The position numbers and the translations under genes were made by a program. A model generated the notes under the pieces. It was not told the origin of the DNA, searched no databases, and saw only the letters and a program-made list of their open reading frames with translations. From Paenibacillus sp. RC67 (GTDB taxonomy: Bacteria; Bacillota; Bacilli; Paenibacillales; NBRC-103111), in assembly GCF_030020805.1 (NCBI RefSeq), contig NZ_CP125098.1, forward strand, positions 2,522,001 to 2,586,000: a stretch of DNA of 64,000 bases, written 5' to 3'. Positions 27,252-35,577 of the stretch are shown here, piece by piece (the first letter of the stretch is position 1; every line of letters begins with the position of its first letter).

Positions 27252-27524
27252 ATGAAATTGGAGGATGCGTTATTTAACTGGCTGCAGATGAAGATAGTAT
27301 CCGAAGCGAGACCGGAAGATAAGGCGGCTGAGGAAACGAGACTTTTTTTTGAAGAGATATTACGGGAGGATCACGCAGTGACGGAACTAGCGACCTCTGA
27401 CGAAGATTTGCGGATTCATATTACATACGATGTAAATGGAAGCAGTAATAAGCTCTACTTCGATAAGGACTACGCCGAACAGCTTCTCCAGGACATTAAT
27501 TCCAATCCTAAGTACAATCAGTGA
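27252..27524 (+). CDS. Protein of unknown function
   Basis: A 90-residue acidic, soluble protein I do not recognise; the N-terminal half is helical and the C-terminal half has beta character (DLRIHITYDVNGSSNKLYFDKDY). The ATG at 27252, six bases after GGAGG (27241-27245), is preferred to the ATG at 27246, which touches that site. The ribosome site is the end of the palindromic repeat, so its translation may depend on that hairpin. A bulged hairpin without a T-run follows (GGGACAC 27534 with GTGTCCC 27581). Confidence 0.6.
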   Translation: MKLEDALFNWLQMKIVSEARPEDKAAEETRLFFEEILREDHAVTELATSDEDLRIHITYDVNGSSNKLYFDKDYAEQLLQDINSNPKYNQ

Positions 27525-27654
27525 CATATATAAGGGACACACTCGATAAAATAAATTAATATCGTTTGAAAGGAGTGTCCCGTTATCTTTGACCTACATA
27601 ACCTGCTCGCTTTTGCGGCAGCTGCGGCAGTTTGTGGTTGCCAAGCAATACCTG

Positions 27655-27663
27655 TGTTATAAT
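27655..27663 (+). promoter_or_regulatory. Extended -10 promoter of 27712
   Basis: TGT followed by TATAAT (27658-27663) is an extended -10 box; no good -35 box stands at 17 bp (TGGTTG), though TTGTGG is at 20 bp. Confidence 0.5.
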
Positions 27664-27711
27664 AAAGCTAGATATAGAATCATTTAAACAATGGACACAG
27701 GAGGGGTAATC

Positions 27712-28164
27712 ATGGCAGAAACGATCACAGTACTGCCGGAGCAGCTAGTTGAAGCTTTGCAAAAAGAGACGTTAGCCTTGCTAAGCACTATTGATTTTGA
27801 AACGGGCTCTCCCAGCATGAATGCTGTATCTTGGATCTATGCCAAAGATGCGGAAACGATTCGCTTTGCTATTGATCAGCGTTCCAGAATCGTTAGCAAC
27901 CTTAAGCAAAACGAACTGGTCAATGTGACCTTCATTGGAGCAGGGTCGGTTCATGCCATTTACGGTAAAGCGCGCCAAGTTTCTGAAGCTCTGGAAGGTG
28001 TGCCTTTCAAGCTGGCATGCTATGACATTGATATTACTTCGGTGCGTGACGCTATGTTCTACGGCTCACGAATTTCCGTTGCTCCTGAATATGAGAAAAC
28101 CTACGACAAGCGCGCGGCTGATAAGCTGGATGCGCAAGTTTCCGATGCTATGAAAAAAGCCTAG
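27712..28164 (+). CDS. Pyridoxamine 5'-phosphate oxidase-like flavin-binding protein
   Basis: A 150-residue split-barrel protein of the FMN-binding PNPOx-like superfamily: ETLALLSTIDFETGSPSMNAVSWIYAKDAETIRFAIDQRSRIVSNLKQN is the characteristic run of the first strands. It lacks the C-terminal part of true PNP oxidases, so it is probably a small flavin or haem reductase-type protein, reaction unknown. AGGAGGGG lies seven bases before the ATG at 27712; the ATG at 27691 is upstream of that site. Its stop codon is inside the terminator stem. Confidence 0.82.
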   Translation: MAETITVLPEQLVEALQKETLALLSTIDFETGSPSMNAVSWIYAKDAETIRFAIDQRSRIVSNLKQNELVNVTFIGAGSVHAIYGKARQVSEALEGVPFKLACYDIDITSVRDAMFYGSRISVAPEYEKTYDKRAADKLDAQVSDAMKKA

Positions 28165-28186
28165 AATAATTCATTCTAGGCTTTTT
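28154..28186. terminator. Bidirectional terminator after 28164
   Basis: AAAAAGCCTAGAAT and ATTCTAGGCTTTTT form a 14-base perfect stem with a five-base loop. It lies between convergent genes and can serve both strands. Confidence 0.9.
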
Positions 28187-28211
28187 CTCCATATGATTTA
28201 TCTTACCTATG

Positions 28212-28754
28212 CTACAACTGCTTATTCGGCATTTGAGGTTCCGTACTCTGAGGAGGTGAAATAGGTTCAACTTCTCGGGGAAATTGCGGCATAATACGGC
28301 CGATAATCTCCGCCATTTCTTCTGCAAATCCGCTAATCGGCTTGCCGTTTACAACATTATCTCTAATTTTACCGATTCTTGCGGCCAAATCCATATCCGC
28401 TGTCACGATAGCATCCACGCCGTAAGGATCTTTCTTTAAAGCTTCCGCAACCGATAGCTTGATGGTTCCTACTTTGGAACGGTCCATATCCGGAGGCAAA
28501 TTGATCCCAACGACCGCTGTGTTTCCGAAAACGACGCATTTGGCGCCTTCGACCAAAGGTATGCTGGTGGCGATTTGCTCCAAACGTTCGGAGACAGCCC
28601 GAGAATCGACGATTTCTTTTTTCTGAGGTGCCGTTTGCTTTACTTGCACTTGTCGATTCACATCATTAGTCGGGGAAGCTCCATTCTTAGGTGATTGGTT
28701 ACAACCTACCAATACTGACAACAACACAACACAGTAGACAAACACTCTCATCAT
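28212..28754 (-). CDS. ylaJ: YhcN/YlaJ family sporulation lipoprotein
   Basis: A 180-residue lipoprotein: the signal peptide ends with LVGC, giving a lipid-modified cysteine near residue 18. After a Ser/Asn/Gln-rich linker comes the YhcN/YlaJ domain (RLEQIATSIPLVEGAKCVVFGNTAVVGINLP and AIVTADMDLAARIGKI). Family members sit in the spore membrane and help germination or cortex properties. It is convergent with 27712 and divergent from ylaK, which differs from the B. subtilis all-forward order. AAAGGAACGAT precedes the start on the minus strand. Confidence 0.9.
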   Translation of the reverse strand: MMRVFVYCVVLLSVLVGCNQSPKNGASPTNDVNRQVQVKQTAPQKKEIVDSRAVSERLEQIATSIPLVEGAKCVVFGNTAVVGINLPPDMDRSKVGTIKLSVAEALKKDPYGVDAIVTADMDLAARIGKIRDNVVNGKPISGFAEEMAEIIGRIMPQFPREVEPISPPQSTEPQMPNKQL

Positions 28755-28854
28755 CGATCGTTCCTTTCTATCCCTTAATTGCTTTGGTTAGTTTGTCCTA
28801 ACTACTCGATTCCTATGTATAACGGCAACCAACACCAGCCTGGGAGGGACTCAA

Positions 28855-30186
28855 ATGGGTAAAATTTTTGTATTGGATACCAACGTGCTTTTACAGGATC
28901 CTAACGCAATCTTTGCTTTTGAGGATAATGAGGTGGTGATTCCTGCCATCGTTTTAGAGGAGATCGATTCGAAGAAACGAAATGCGGATGAAATAGGCCG
29001 CAATGCAAGACATATCTCCCGGATGATGGATAGTTTGCGGTCTAAAGGAAGACTGTATGAGGGTATCGAGCTCCCTAATGGCGGTAGTCTAAAGGTGGAA
29101 TTGAATCATCGGAGCTTCGCAAAGCTCCAGGAAGTGTTCGCAGAAGGGACTAATGACAACCGAATCTTGGCTGTGGCCCTGAACTATCAATTGGAAGAGC
29201 AAGAAAAGGTTAACCCTAGACCGGTTATTATGGTCAGTAAAGATACGCTGGTCCGTATCAAAGCTGATGTCCTCGGATTGACGGCACAAGATTATTTAAC
29301 AGACCGTATTGTGAATATGCCGGATATGTACATGGGATACCTAACCATTCTTGCCCATCCATCGGTTATCGACGAGTTTTATACGTATCGGTTTTTGAGC
29401 GTCAAATCATTAAACCTGGCTTATCCACTGCATCCTCATGAATTCGTTATCTTAAGAGATGAGATGGGGACCTCCAAATCTGCACTTCTCAAAGTAAATG
29501 CAGACGGGAAAAAGCTAGAGCCCTTGTTCCTAAGCAACGATCCAATATGGGGGATTGCCGCACGAAATGCGCAGCAAAGAATGGCTCTGGAGCTGCTGCT
29601 TAATGATGAAATACCCATCGTCACACTAACGGGTAAGGCCGGAACAGGTAAAACGCTTCTAACGCTCGCGGCCGGATTGCTGAAAGTGGAGGATGAACGC
29701 AAATATAAGAAATTATTAATTGCCAGACCTGTTGTTCCTATGGGAAAAGATATTGGATATTTGCCTGGGGAAAAGGAAGAGAAGCTTCGTCCCTGGATGC
29801 AGCCGATATACGACAATCTGGAGTTTTTATTCGATACGAAAAAGCCAGGAGATATCGATAAGGTTTTGGCTGGACTTGGCAGTATACAAGTTGAAGCGTT
29901 GACTTACATCCGCGGCCGGTCCATACCAGGCCAATTCATCATCATAGATGAGGCGCAGAACCTTTCCAAGCACGAGATCAAAACGATCGTTTCGAGGGTC
30001 GGAGAGGGCAGTAAAATCGTTCTGCTGGGCGATCCAGAGCAAATTGACCATCCTTACCTGGATGCCACCAGCAACGGGCTTACGTACGTCGTAGAACGGT
30101 TTAAAGACCAACAGATTAGCGGTCATATTACTTTGGAGCGAGGGGAACGCTCACACCTGGCTCAGCTCGCGGCTGACTTGCTATAA
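28855..30186 (+). CDS. ylaK: PIN-PhoH fusion protein (YlaK)
   Basis: A 443-residue protein with an N-terminal PIN nuclease domain (VLDTNVLLQDP at the start, EIDSKK and DNRILAVAL with acidic residues) and a C-terminal PhoH ATPase domain (Walker A TGKAGTGKT, Walker B FIIIDEAQN). PhoH2-type proteins of this architecture have been described as sequence-specific RNA helicase/nucleases. TGGGAGGGAC precedes the ATG. This is the second PhoH ATPase of the window; the first, at 559, has no PIN domain. Confidence 0.93.
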   Translation: MGKIFVLDTNVLLQDPNAIFAFEDNEVVIPAIVLEEIDSKKRNADEIGRNARHISRMMDSLRSKGRLYEGIELPNGGSLKVELNHRSFAKLQEVFAEGTNDNRILAVALNYQLEEQEKVNPRPVIMVSKDTLVRIKADVLGLTAQDYLTDRIVNMPDMYMGYLTILAHPSVIDEFYTYRFLSVKSLNLAYPLHPHEFVILRDEMGTSKSALLKVNADGKKLEPLFLSNDPIWGIAARNAQQRMALELLLNDEIPIVTLTGKAGTGKTLLTLAAGLLKVEDERKYKKLLIARPVVPMGKDIGYLPGEKEEKLRPWMQPIYDNLEFLFDTKKPGDIDKVLAGLGSIQVEALTYIRGRSIPGQFIIIDEAQNLSKHEIKTIVSRVGEGSKIVLLGDPEQIDHPYLDATSNGLTYVVERFKDQQISGHITLERGERSHLAQLAADLL

Positions 30187-30193
30187 AGTTAAG

Positions 30194-30243
30194 AAAAGCG
30201 CAGTGGGTGGCTTATCTAAAAGCCTCACCGCTGCGCTTTTTTT
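30194..30243. terminator. Bidirectional terminator after ylaK
   Basis: AAAAGCGCAG-T/C-GG.. pairs with ..CC-GCTGCGCTTTT across a ~25-base interior that holds a second stem (GGCTT / AAGCC). It ends in TTTTTTT and separates convergent genes. Confidence 0.85.
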
Positions 30244-30265
30244 GATTTTTCATAGTAGGATAAAG

Positions 30266-30763
30266 TCAAAGCGGAATGAATTGTACGGTACAATTGTAAG
30301 CACGTGCAATTCCAATCATTAGTTCATCCGACTGGGAGTCGGTAATGTAGATTGTTTCCTCATTTACCGTGTAGGCGGCTAATAAATGCTCATCCATTTG
30401 CATTCGGGCAAGAGCAGGCTCAGAATCGACATGGTCTGCCACAAGAGTGAACAAACACGCGTTTTCTTTATACATATAGGTATGGCCTGAGCGGCTCACG
30501 AACCCATAATCGCTGAAAGCAGATTCTGTGAGGACATTGTCGGGGAGTAGCAGCAATTCGAGCTCCTCATAGGGGATCTTATATTGCGACATTATGCTGT
30601 AAGCAGCTTCTCTTTCCTGCGGCTCGGAAAATAGGAGGAGCTCCTTGTCTCTGTCAAAAGGAGGCGATTTGTCAGCCAGCGCTTTGATGACTTGAGCATA
30701 AAAGCCTGGGAGCTTGCCATCTGGCAGCTCCATGCACAATCCGTATTTCTGTATGGGCTTCAT
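30266..30763 (-). CDS. Protein of unknown function
   Basis: A 165-residue soluble protein I do not recognise. There are no membrane helices; a segment with ELELLLLPDNVLTESAF and a C-terminus rich in beta strands are visible. The ATG whose complement is at 30761-30763 follows AAGGAA and begins MKPIQKYGL; the longer frame from 30802 would overlap the next gene and lacks a ribosome site. It is probably co-transcribed with the two exported-protein genes behind it. Confidence 0.65.
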   Translation of the reverse strand: MKPIQKYGLCMELPDGKLPGFYAQVIKALADKSPPFDRDKELLLFSEPQEREAAYSIMSQYKIPYEELELLLLPDNVLTESAFSDYGFVSRSGHTYMYKENACLFTLVADHVDSEPALARMQMDEHLLAAYTVNEETIYITDSQSDELMIGIARAYNCTVQFIPL

Positions 30764-30791
30764 ACCGAGATTCCTTTCAGTGCAATCGTTG

Positions 30792-31886
30792 TTAGAGTGC
30801 AAGCTTTAACATAATGCTTAGTTTTCCCTCATCCAAACGGACATCGGTTACTTGTAAAAAGGAAGCGATAGCTTGCGGATAAATGCCAAAATCGAAATCC
30901 TTCCCCAGCGAATCGATAGTCGTTTGAGGTAAGTCAAAACCGTTGAACTGCAGCTGCTCCAGATTGAAACGAATGTACTTTCCTTTTATTGTATTTTTAG
31001 TTGCTATGTCATAAGATCCTTTTATCATAACCTCCATACCATCTTGTTTACCCTTGGCAATCACTTTTGAGTCGGTGAAACGAAAAGCCATATTTTGAAA
31101 TAGTGGATTTTTGGATTGAAGGAAAGCGTTCAGCTCTTGATCTGTAATTTGGAACGTATACTGAAAGCCATTCATAATGAGATGATTGCTTTTACCGCCG
31201 TTTGTATCGTTAATGATTTCTGGCAATTGATTCATGGCTTGGGCAAGAGCACGAAAATAAGTTTTGAATAGTGGGATTCCTTTGTCCTGCCATTGTACCG
31301 TCAGCTTCGTAATTTCCTGAATCACAGCGGATGAAGAAGCCTGCTTGGCCAATCCTTCGTCAAGCTGTTTCTGAATCTGTACTTGCTGCTGCCTCTGTGC
31401 TATGTAGCGGTCTTTGGATTGCTGCAAAGTCGTTTGCGAGTTGAGCAATGACGCATTAAGCTTCTGAAGCTCTTTTTGGCTGTTGAGATGCCTCTGAAGA
31501 GTCTCGTGATCACTCATAACGATCATTTGTAAATATTCAAACGTTGACAGTGCATCCTTAAACGAAGTAATGGAGAATAAGAGCATCCATAACGAATCCC
31601 GGTCTCCCATATAATAAGCTCTAAGTACTTTGCCGGCATGCTGCTTTGTTTCTATTGATCTGGACTGCTGCTGTGAAAGCTGCTGCTCCGTTGAAGCGAT
31701 TTGCTGCTGGAGTTTTTTTTGCTGCTCATCGATTCGGGCTAGTTCTTGGTCAATTTCGTAGACCGTCAATCCTTTTTGTAAAAGCTGCTGCGTTTCCTCA
31801 TTTGCCGCTGTGGCAGTGATAGGATAAGCGGACAGGCATAGAAAAAGGCATAGCAGGATGCAGGCTGCTTGCGAAAAGTGCCTCAT
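30792..31886 (-). CDS. Exported coiled-coil protein of unknown function
   Basis: A 364-residue protein with a signal peptide (MRHFSQAACILLCLFLCLSAYPITATAA) and then a long Gln-rich coiled coil (about residues 30-190) that resembles the N-terminal coiled coils of PcsB/CwlO-type cell-wall proteins (QQKKLQQQIASTEQQLSQQQ, AYYMGDRDSLWMLLFSITSFKDALS). In place of a C-terminal peptidase it has about 160 residues of beta-rich sequence without catalytic motifs. The start chosen follows AAAGGAAAT. A role at the cell wall is only an inference from the coiled coil. Confidence 0.75.
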   Translation of the reverse strand: MRHFSQAACILLCLFLCLSAYPITATAANEETQQLLQKGLTVYEIDQELARIDEQQKKLQQQIASTEQQLSQQQSRSIETKQHAGKVLRAYYMGDRDSLWMLLFSITSFKDALSTFEYLQMIVMSDHETLQRHLNSQKELQKLNASLLNSQTTLQQSKDRYIAQRQQQVQIQKQLDEGLAKQASSSAVIQEITKLTVQWQDKGIPLFKTYFRALAQAMNQLPEIINDTNGGKSNHLIMNGFQYTFQITDQELNAFLQSKNPLFQNMAFRFTDSKVIAKGKQDGMEVMIKGSYDIATKNTIKGKYIRFNLEQLQFNGFDLPQTTIDSLGKDFDFGIYPQAIASFLQVTDVRLDEGKLSIMLKLAL

Positions 31887-32000
31887 CAGCGTATTTCCTT
31901 TCTGGATATAATCCATATAAGATTATCACAACTTTATGTGAAAAAGGATAAAAAAATACTTCTTCCCGGAAGAAGAAGTAGATTAATGTGGGAAAATTTA

Positions 32001-32972
32001 TTATTTTTTGACCGCATTAGCCGGCTTCAGTAAACGGAGCAAGTCTTCCAAAGATTTTACTTTTGTAGGTATTTCTTGTGTAAATGCTGGATTTTGGTTT
32101 ATGTCGGATAAAGTATAAGTCCAACTGAGCTTGTTTTCATTAGTGCTGTTTCCGGCCGTGAAGCTCAAGTTCCATTGCTGCTCGCGTATAAAGCCATCAC
32201 TATCAATCAATAACGTAATGGAGCTAGGAGCCTTAACTTTGATCTGGCTCAATGCGGTTGACCAGGACTCCATCGAGGCACTGGCTGCTAAGCCGTTCGT
32301 TTTTACCATTTCGATCAGACCTGGAACGACGGACTTGCTCATATAGTCTGCGAAGGCTTGCTCGTTCTTTTTGTTAATATCGAGAGTAATGCGTTTGGCT
32401 GTTGTTCCGTCGGACAATTTTGTGGTCTCTTTGGCCGTTTGCAGCCAGTTTGGATCCAGGTCTTTAAACAACTGCTGCATAAGAGTAGTCGTCAGCTGCC
32501 CCGTGTTTTTCAATGGATCCGTGCTACCGTTAGCGGATGCCTGTTTATTTTGAACAGGAAGCATCATGTATTCATCCGGCTTATTTAATGGTGGCATTTG
32601 GAAATACAATTTGCTATCTTTAATTAGGACAGGGATACTAATCGGTGAGCCGCCGTTAGGGGTAACGGTAAGGTTGGTCTCCATTCGCGCAGGCTCAAGT
32701 GCGGAAACCCCCTTAAATTCAACTTTACTTTCTTTGACCAAAGAGAACAGGGTCGCGGTCATTGGATCGGCTTGTCCTAGTAAGGAAGAATCTGCATGCA
32801 GCTCGATAGACCCTTGGAAACGATAATTAGTCACGTCTTGCTGCTTGTTAATAGCTTGCAATAAATCCTGTTTCAGCTGCTTATTGTCCGTGCAGCCGGT
32901 AAGGATAAGGATAAATGACAAGGTTAGTAGTAAGGAAATAGAAATAATATGCTTGCGATAGGCTGTCAACAT
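32001..32972 (-). CDS. Lipoprotein of unknown function (DUF6612/LolA-like)
   Basis: A 323-residue lipoprotein with signal peptide and lipobox LTGC (Cys near residue 27). The mature part (LLQAINKQQDVTNYRFQGSIELHAD..., repeated long beta strands, ...FTAGNSTNENKLSWTYTLSDINQNP) looks like the LolA/LppX-type half-barrel found in DUF6612 lipoproteins, whose cargo is unknown. TCGGAAGGAGCC precedes the start on the minus strand. A possible promoter, AAGACA-17-TATAAT, lies on the minus strand at 33038-33010. Confidence 0.75.
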   Translation of the reverse strand: MLTAYRKHIISISLLLTLSFILILTGCTDNKQLKQDLLQAINKQQDVTNYRFQGSIELHADSSLLGQADPMTATLFSLVKESKVEFKGVSALEPARMETNLTVTPNGGSPISIPVLIKDSKLYFQMPPLNKPDEYMMLPVQNKQASANGSTDPLKNTGQLTTTLMQQLFKDLDPNWLQTAKETTKLSDGTTAKRITLDINKKNEQAFADYMSKSVVPGLIEMVKTNGLAASASMESWSTALSQIKVKAPSSITLLIDSDGFIREQQWNLSFTAGNSTNENKLSWTYTLSDINQNPAFTQEIPTKVKSLEDLLRLLKPANAVKK

Positions 32973-33106
32973 GATGGCTCCTTCCGAATGTATTCAAGAA
33001 ACAACCTTCATTATATCGACAATGCTTCTTTTTGTCTTTAGTGATATGGTTGCATGTTTTTACTATGCTGTGAACATTCAACTAGATAGAGGGCAGGTGA
33101 GCACGG

Positions 33107-34225
33107 GTGAAAGGAAACCACGCGCTTATTGAAGCAATAAAATATCGTATCGAGCTAAGTCCGGACAGGGCAATAAGCTTTTATGATTATATGGAGCTCT
33201 GCTTGTACCATCCTGAGCATGGCTATTATACAAGTGAGAGAAGCAAAATCGGCCGCGAGGGCGATTTCTATACCAGTTCCGCAATAGGCGGATTGATGGG
33301 AGAAGTGATGGCTCGCTACATCATGTCTCAGACAAACGAAATGAGTCCTCAGAGCCCTGTTACCCTTGTGGAGTGGGGTGGAGGTACTGGAAGACTTGCA
33401 AGGCAGCTATTGGACGAACTGAAGCTTACAGCACCCGAATTATACAGCCGCATAAGATATATTTGTGTAGAAAAAAGTTTGAGTCAAAGGTCGCTGCAAG
33501 CCGAAGAATGTAAGGAGCATGAACAACTTGTAAGCTGGATTAGCGATACGGAATGGGTGGAGATGGGGCCTTGGGAGCAAACCATCGTAATATCCAATGA
33601 GCTGCCGGATGCATTTGCCGTCCATCGAATCGAATACCGGGATGGGCAATTATTCGAAATTTATGTGGAGTGGAATACTGATGCCGAAACATTTAGTGAA
33701 AGATGTATGTTGCTGAAGGAACCTGAGGTGTTGGCCTATGTGGAACAGCTGCAAACATCCTTACAGCAGGGCCAGCGATTCGAGGTTAATATGGATGCCA
33801 TACACTGGATTGAAATGATTGCGAAATCGCTGCGGAGCGGCTTGATCATCACGGTGGACTATGGCGATGAGGAAAAGGAGCTGTATGCATCTCACCGAAT
33901 GAAGGGCACTTTGATGTGCTACAGGAGTCACACGGCACACGACGATCCTTATGCATTCCCTGGGGAGCAGGATATGACCGCTCATATTAATTTCTCGGCT
34001 TTGATGGAAGCGGGCGAGAGGGCGGGGGCACAGGTTCTCGGTTATATGACACAGAAGCAATTTTTAGTGGAAAACGGAATTTTGTCCATGCTTCAGGATC
34101 ATACGGCGACAGACCCGTTCAGTCCAGTGGCGCGAAGGAACCGAGCAATCCGTCAGCTGCTGCTAAGTGATCAGATGAGTGAGCTATTCAAGGTGTTGAT
34201 TCAAAAAAAAAGTGAGCTGCCTTAG
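33107..34225 (+). CDS. Class I SAM-dependent methyltransferase, MidA/NDUFAF7 type
   Basis: A 372-residue protein of the DUF185/COG1565 family. Hallmarks are YDYMELCLYHPEHGYYTSERSKIGREGDFYTSSAIG at the N-terminus, the SAM motif VEWGGGTGRLARQLL and ISNELPDAFAVHRIE. The human relative methylates an arginine in complex I, but the bacterial substrate is unknown. The GTG start follows GGGCAGGTG. The next upstream gene is divergent, so it has its own promoter. Confidence 0.88.
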   Translation: MKGNHALIEAIKYRIELSPDRAISFYDYMELCLYHPEHGYYTSERSKIGREGDFYTSSAIGGLMGEVMARYIMSQTNEMSPQSPVTLVEWGGGTGRLARQLLDELKLTAPELYSRIRYICVEKSLSQRSLQAEECKEHEQLVSWISDTEWVEMGPWEQTIVISNELPDAFAVHRIEYRDGQLFEIYVEWNTDAETFSERCMLLKEPEVLAYVEQLQTSLQQGQRFEVNMDAIHWIEMIAKSLRSGLIITVDYGDEEKELYASHRMKGTLMCYRSHTAHDDPYAFPGEQDMTAHINFSALMEAGERAGAQVLGYMTQKQFLVENGILSMLQDHTATDPFSPVARRNRAIRQLLLSDQMSELFKVLIQKKSELP

Positions 34226-34242
34226 CGCAGCTCACTTTTTTT
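34203..34242. terminator. Bidirectional terminator between 34225 and 34250
   Basis: GTGAGCTGC / GCAGCTCAC has a six-base loop and is flanked by A- and T-runs of seven or more. The stop codon of the methyltransferase is inside the loop. Confidence 0.9.
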
Positions 34243-34249
34243 CGTCCCA

Positions 34250-34480
34250 TTAGATGGACATTTTGAAGAATGACCAGTACGTAAAGCCGGTAAATGAAAG
34301 AATCATGTACCCCCAAAAAAGCAATATGTAGGTACGTTCGGATAGTTTCATGTACCCTAACAGTACGAAGATAGCCGTTTGGGCAAAAAAGAGCATTGCC
34401 ATCGGAATCATATCACCGGCTAGCGCCATCAATCCGATGACCAGCGTCCAGAATCCAAGAACGCGAAACATGCGATCCAT
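34250..34480 (-). CDS. DUF2626 family small membrane protein
   Basis: A 76-residue protein with three hydrophobic segments. The start MDRMFRVLGFWT and the middle ALLFFAQTA[I/F]FV[L]LGYMKLSER match the Bacillales DUF2626 family as I remember it. Function unknown. AAGGGGG precedes the ATG on the minus strand and a good promoter is about 80 bases upstream. Confidence 0.85.
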   Translation of the reverse strand: MDRMFRVLGFWTLVIGLMALAGDMIPMAMLFFAQTAIFVLLGYMKLSERTYILLFWGYMILSFTGFTYWSFFKMSI

Positions 34481-34558
34481 TCTGCTTCCCCCTTAGAGTT
34501 ATGTAAGAAGATCTGCTAATTAGCATAATTTCTCACTTTCGGTACTTTACTACTAGAC

Positions 34559-34587
34559 ATTATAACTGTTGCATCAAAGTGTGTAAA
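34559..34587 (-). promoter_or_regulatory. Promoter of the DUF2626 gene
   Basis: On the minus strand, TTTACA (34587-34582), a 17-bp spacer and a perfect TATAAT (34564-34559). The rest of the 343-base divergent gap to rsfA contains an inverted repeat, TAGTAGA 34695-34701 with TCTACTA 34718-34724, and nothing else I can name. Confidence 0.75.
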
Positions 34588-34823
34588 CGTCCAATACGTG
34601 ACGAAATTAAAAACAATTTTTATGGTTTCTGCCCTAGCTTACCCCATTATGCACTAAAACATGTATGAGTCCCTTAAAAAATGGCAATACAAAATAGTAG
34701 AAAAAGATTCTATGAACTCTACTATGGGCATAGAGATGAAGTAACGCAACATTCCATGTCTTACTTTCGATAGATGAATGGATGGATAATTGATTACCCA
34801 GGGGTTAGGAGGACTGCTTTTGT

Positions 34824-35477
34824 ATGACAGCTATCAGACAAGATGCTTGGAGCGATGAGGATGATTTGATATTGGCGGAGGTGACGCTGCGTCACATCCG
34901 TGAAGGAAGTACACAGCTAACCGCTTTTGAGGAAGTTGGCGAAAAAATAGGAAGAACGGCAGCTGCATGTGGCTTTCGGTGGAATAGTTTTGTGAGGAAG
35001 AAATACGAGGCTGCTATTCAGATAGCCAAGTCTCAGAGGCAAAAACGCAACCAGCAAAAAAAGCATTCCTCTTTTGCTGCAGTTTCCAACAATACGGCTG
35101 TATTGGATCATACTCATATGGAGCATGTGAAATCCAATGATACGTTTGTGGAAGAGTCTATTTCTATCGATGCCGTCATTCGTTTTTTGCGTCAATGGAA
35201 GGGCACTTATCAGGAAATGTCGCGGCATATTCGTCACTTGGAAAAAGAATTGTCCGAGAAGCAGGATGAGCTTGACCGATTACGCGGTGAGAATGATGTA
35301 TTAAATAAGCAGGTTAATGAAGTAGAAACCGATTATCGCGTCGTAAATGACGACTACAAAGCGCTTATACAAATTATGGACCGTGCACGCAAACTGGCTT
35401 TTCTTGTAGAGGAAGAAGACGAGAATAAGCCGCGATTCAAAATGGATGCAAACGGTAATTTGGAAAGAATAGAGTAA
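34824..35477 (+). CDS. rsfA: Prespore-specific regulator RsfA
   Basis: A 217-residue DNA-binding protein. An N-terminal Myb/SANT-like domain (RQDAWSDEDDLILAEVTLRHIREGSTQLTAFEEVGEKIGRTAAACGFRWNSFVR) is followed by a basic linker and a coiled coil (about 125-195). B. subtilis RsfA is made in the forespore and tunes sigma-F-dependent genes. AGGAGG (34807-34812) precedes the ATG. Position before a panE-like gene and bshC matches B. subtilis ylbO-ylbQ-yllA. Confidence 0.92.
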   Translation: MTAIRQDAWSDEDDLILAEVTLRHIREGSTQLTAFEEVGEKIGRTAAACGFRWNSFVRKKYEAAIQIAKSQRQKRNQQKKHSSFAAVSNNTAVLDHTHMEHVKSNDTFVEESISIDAVIRFLRQWKGTYQEMSRHIRHLEKELSEKQDELDRLRGENDVLNKQVNEVETDYRVVNDDYKALIQIMDRARKLAFLVEEEDENKPRFKMDANGNLERIE

Positions 35478-35482
35478 AGAGC

Positions 35483-35518
35483 AGTCCCGCAGGCAAATAG
35501 CTTGCGGGGCTTTTGTTT
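35483..35518 (+). terminator. Terminator after rsfA
   Basis: AGTCCCGCA / TGCGGGGCT (one G-T pair) with an 11-base loop, followed by TTTGTTT. Confidence 0.85.
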
Positions 35519-35577
35519 GCTATGGACGATCTGCTAAGATGGAATAAATAGGTTGGAGATAAGGGAGAGAGTATCGT

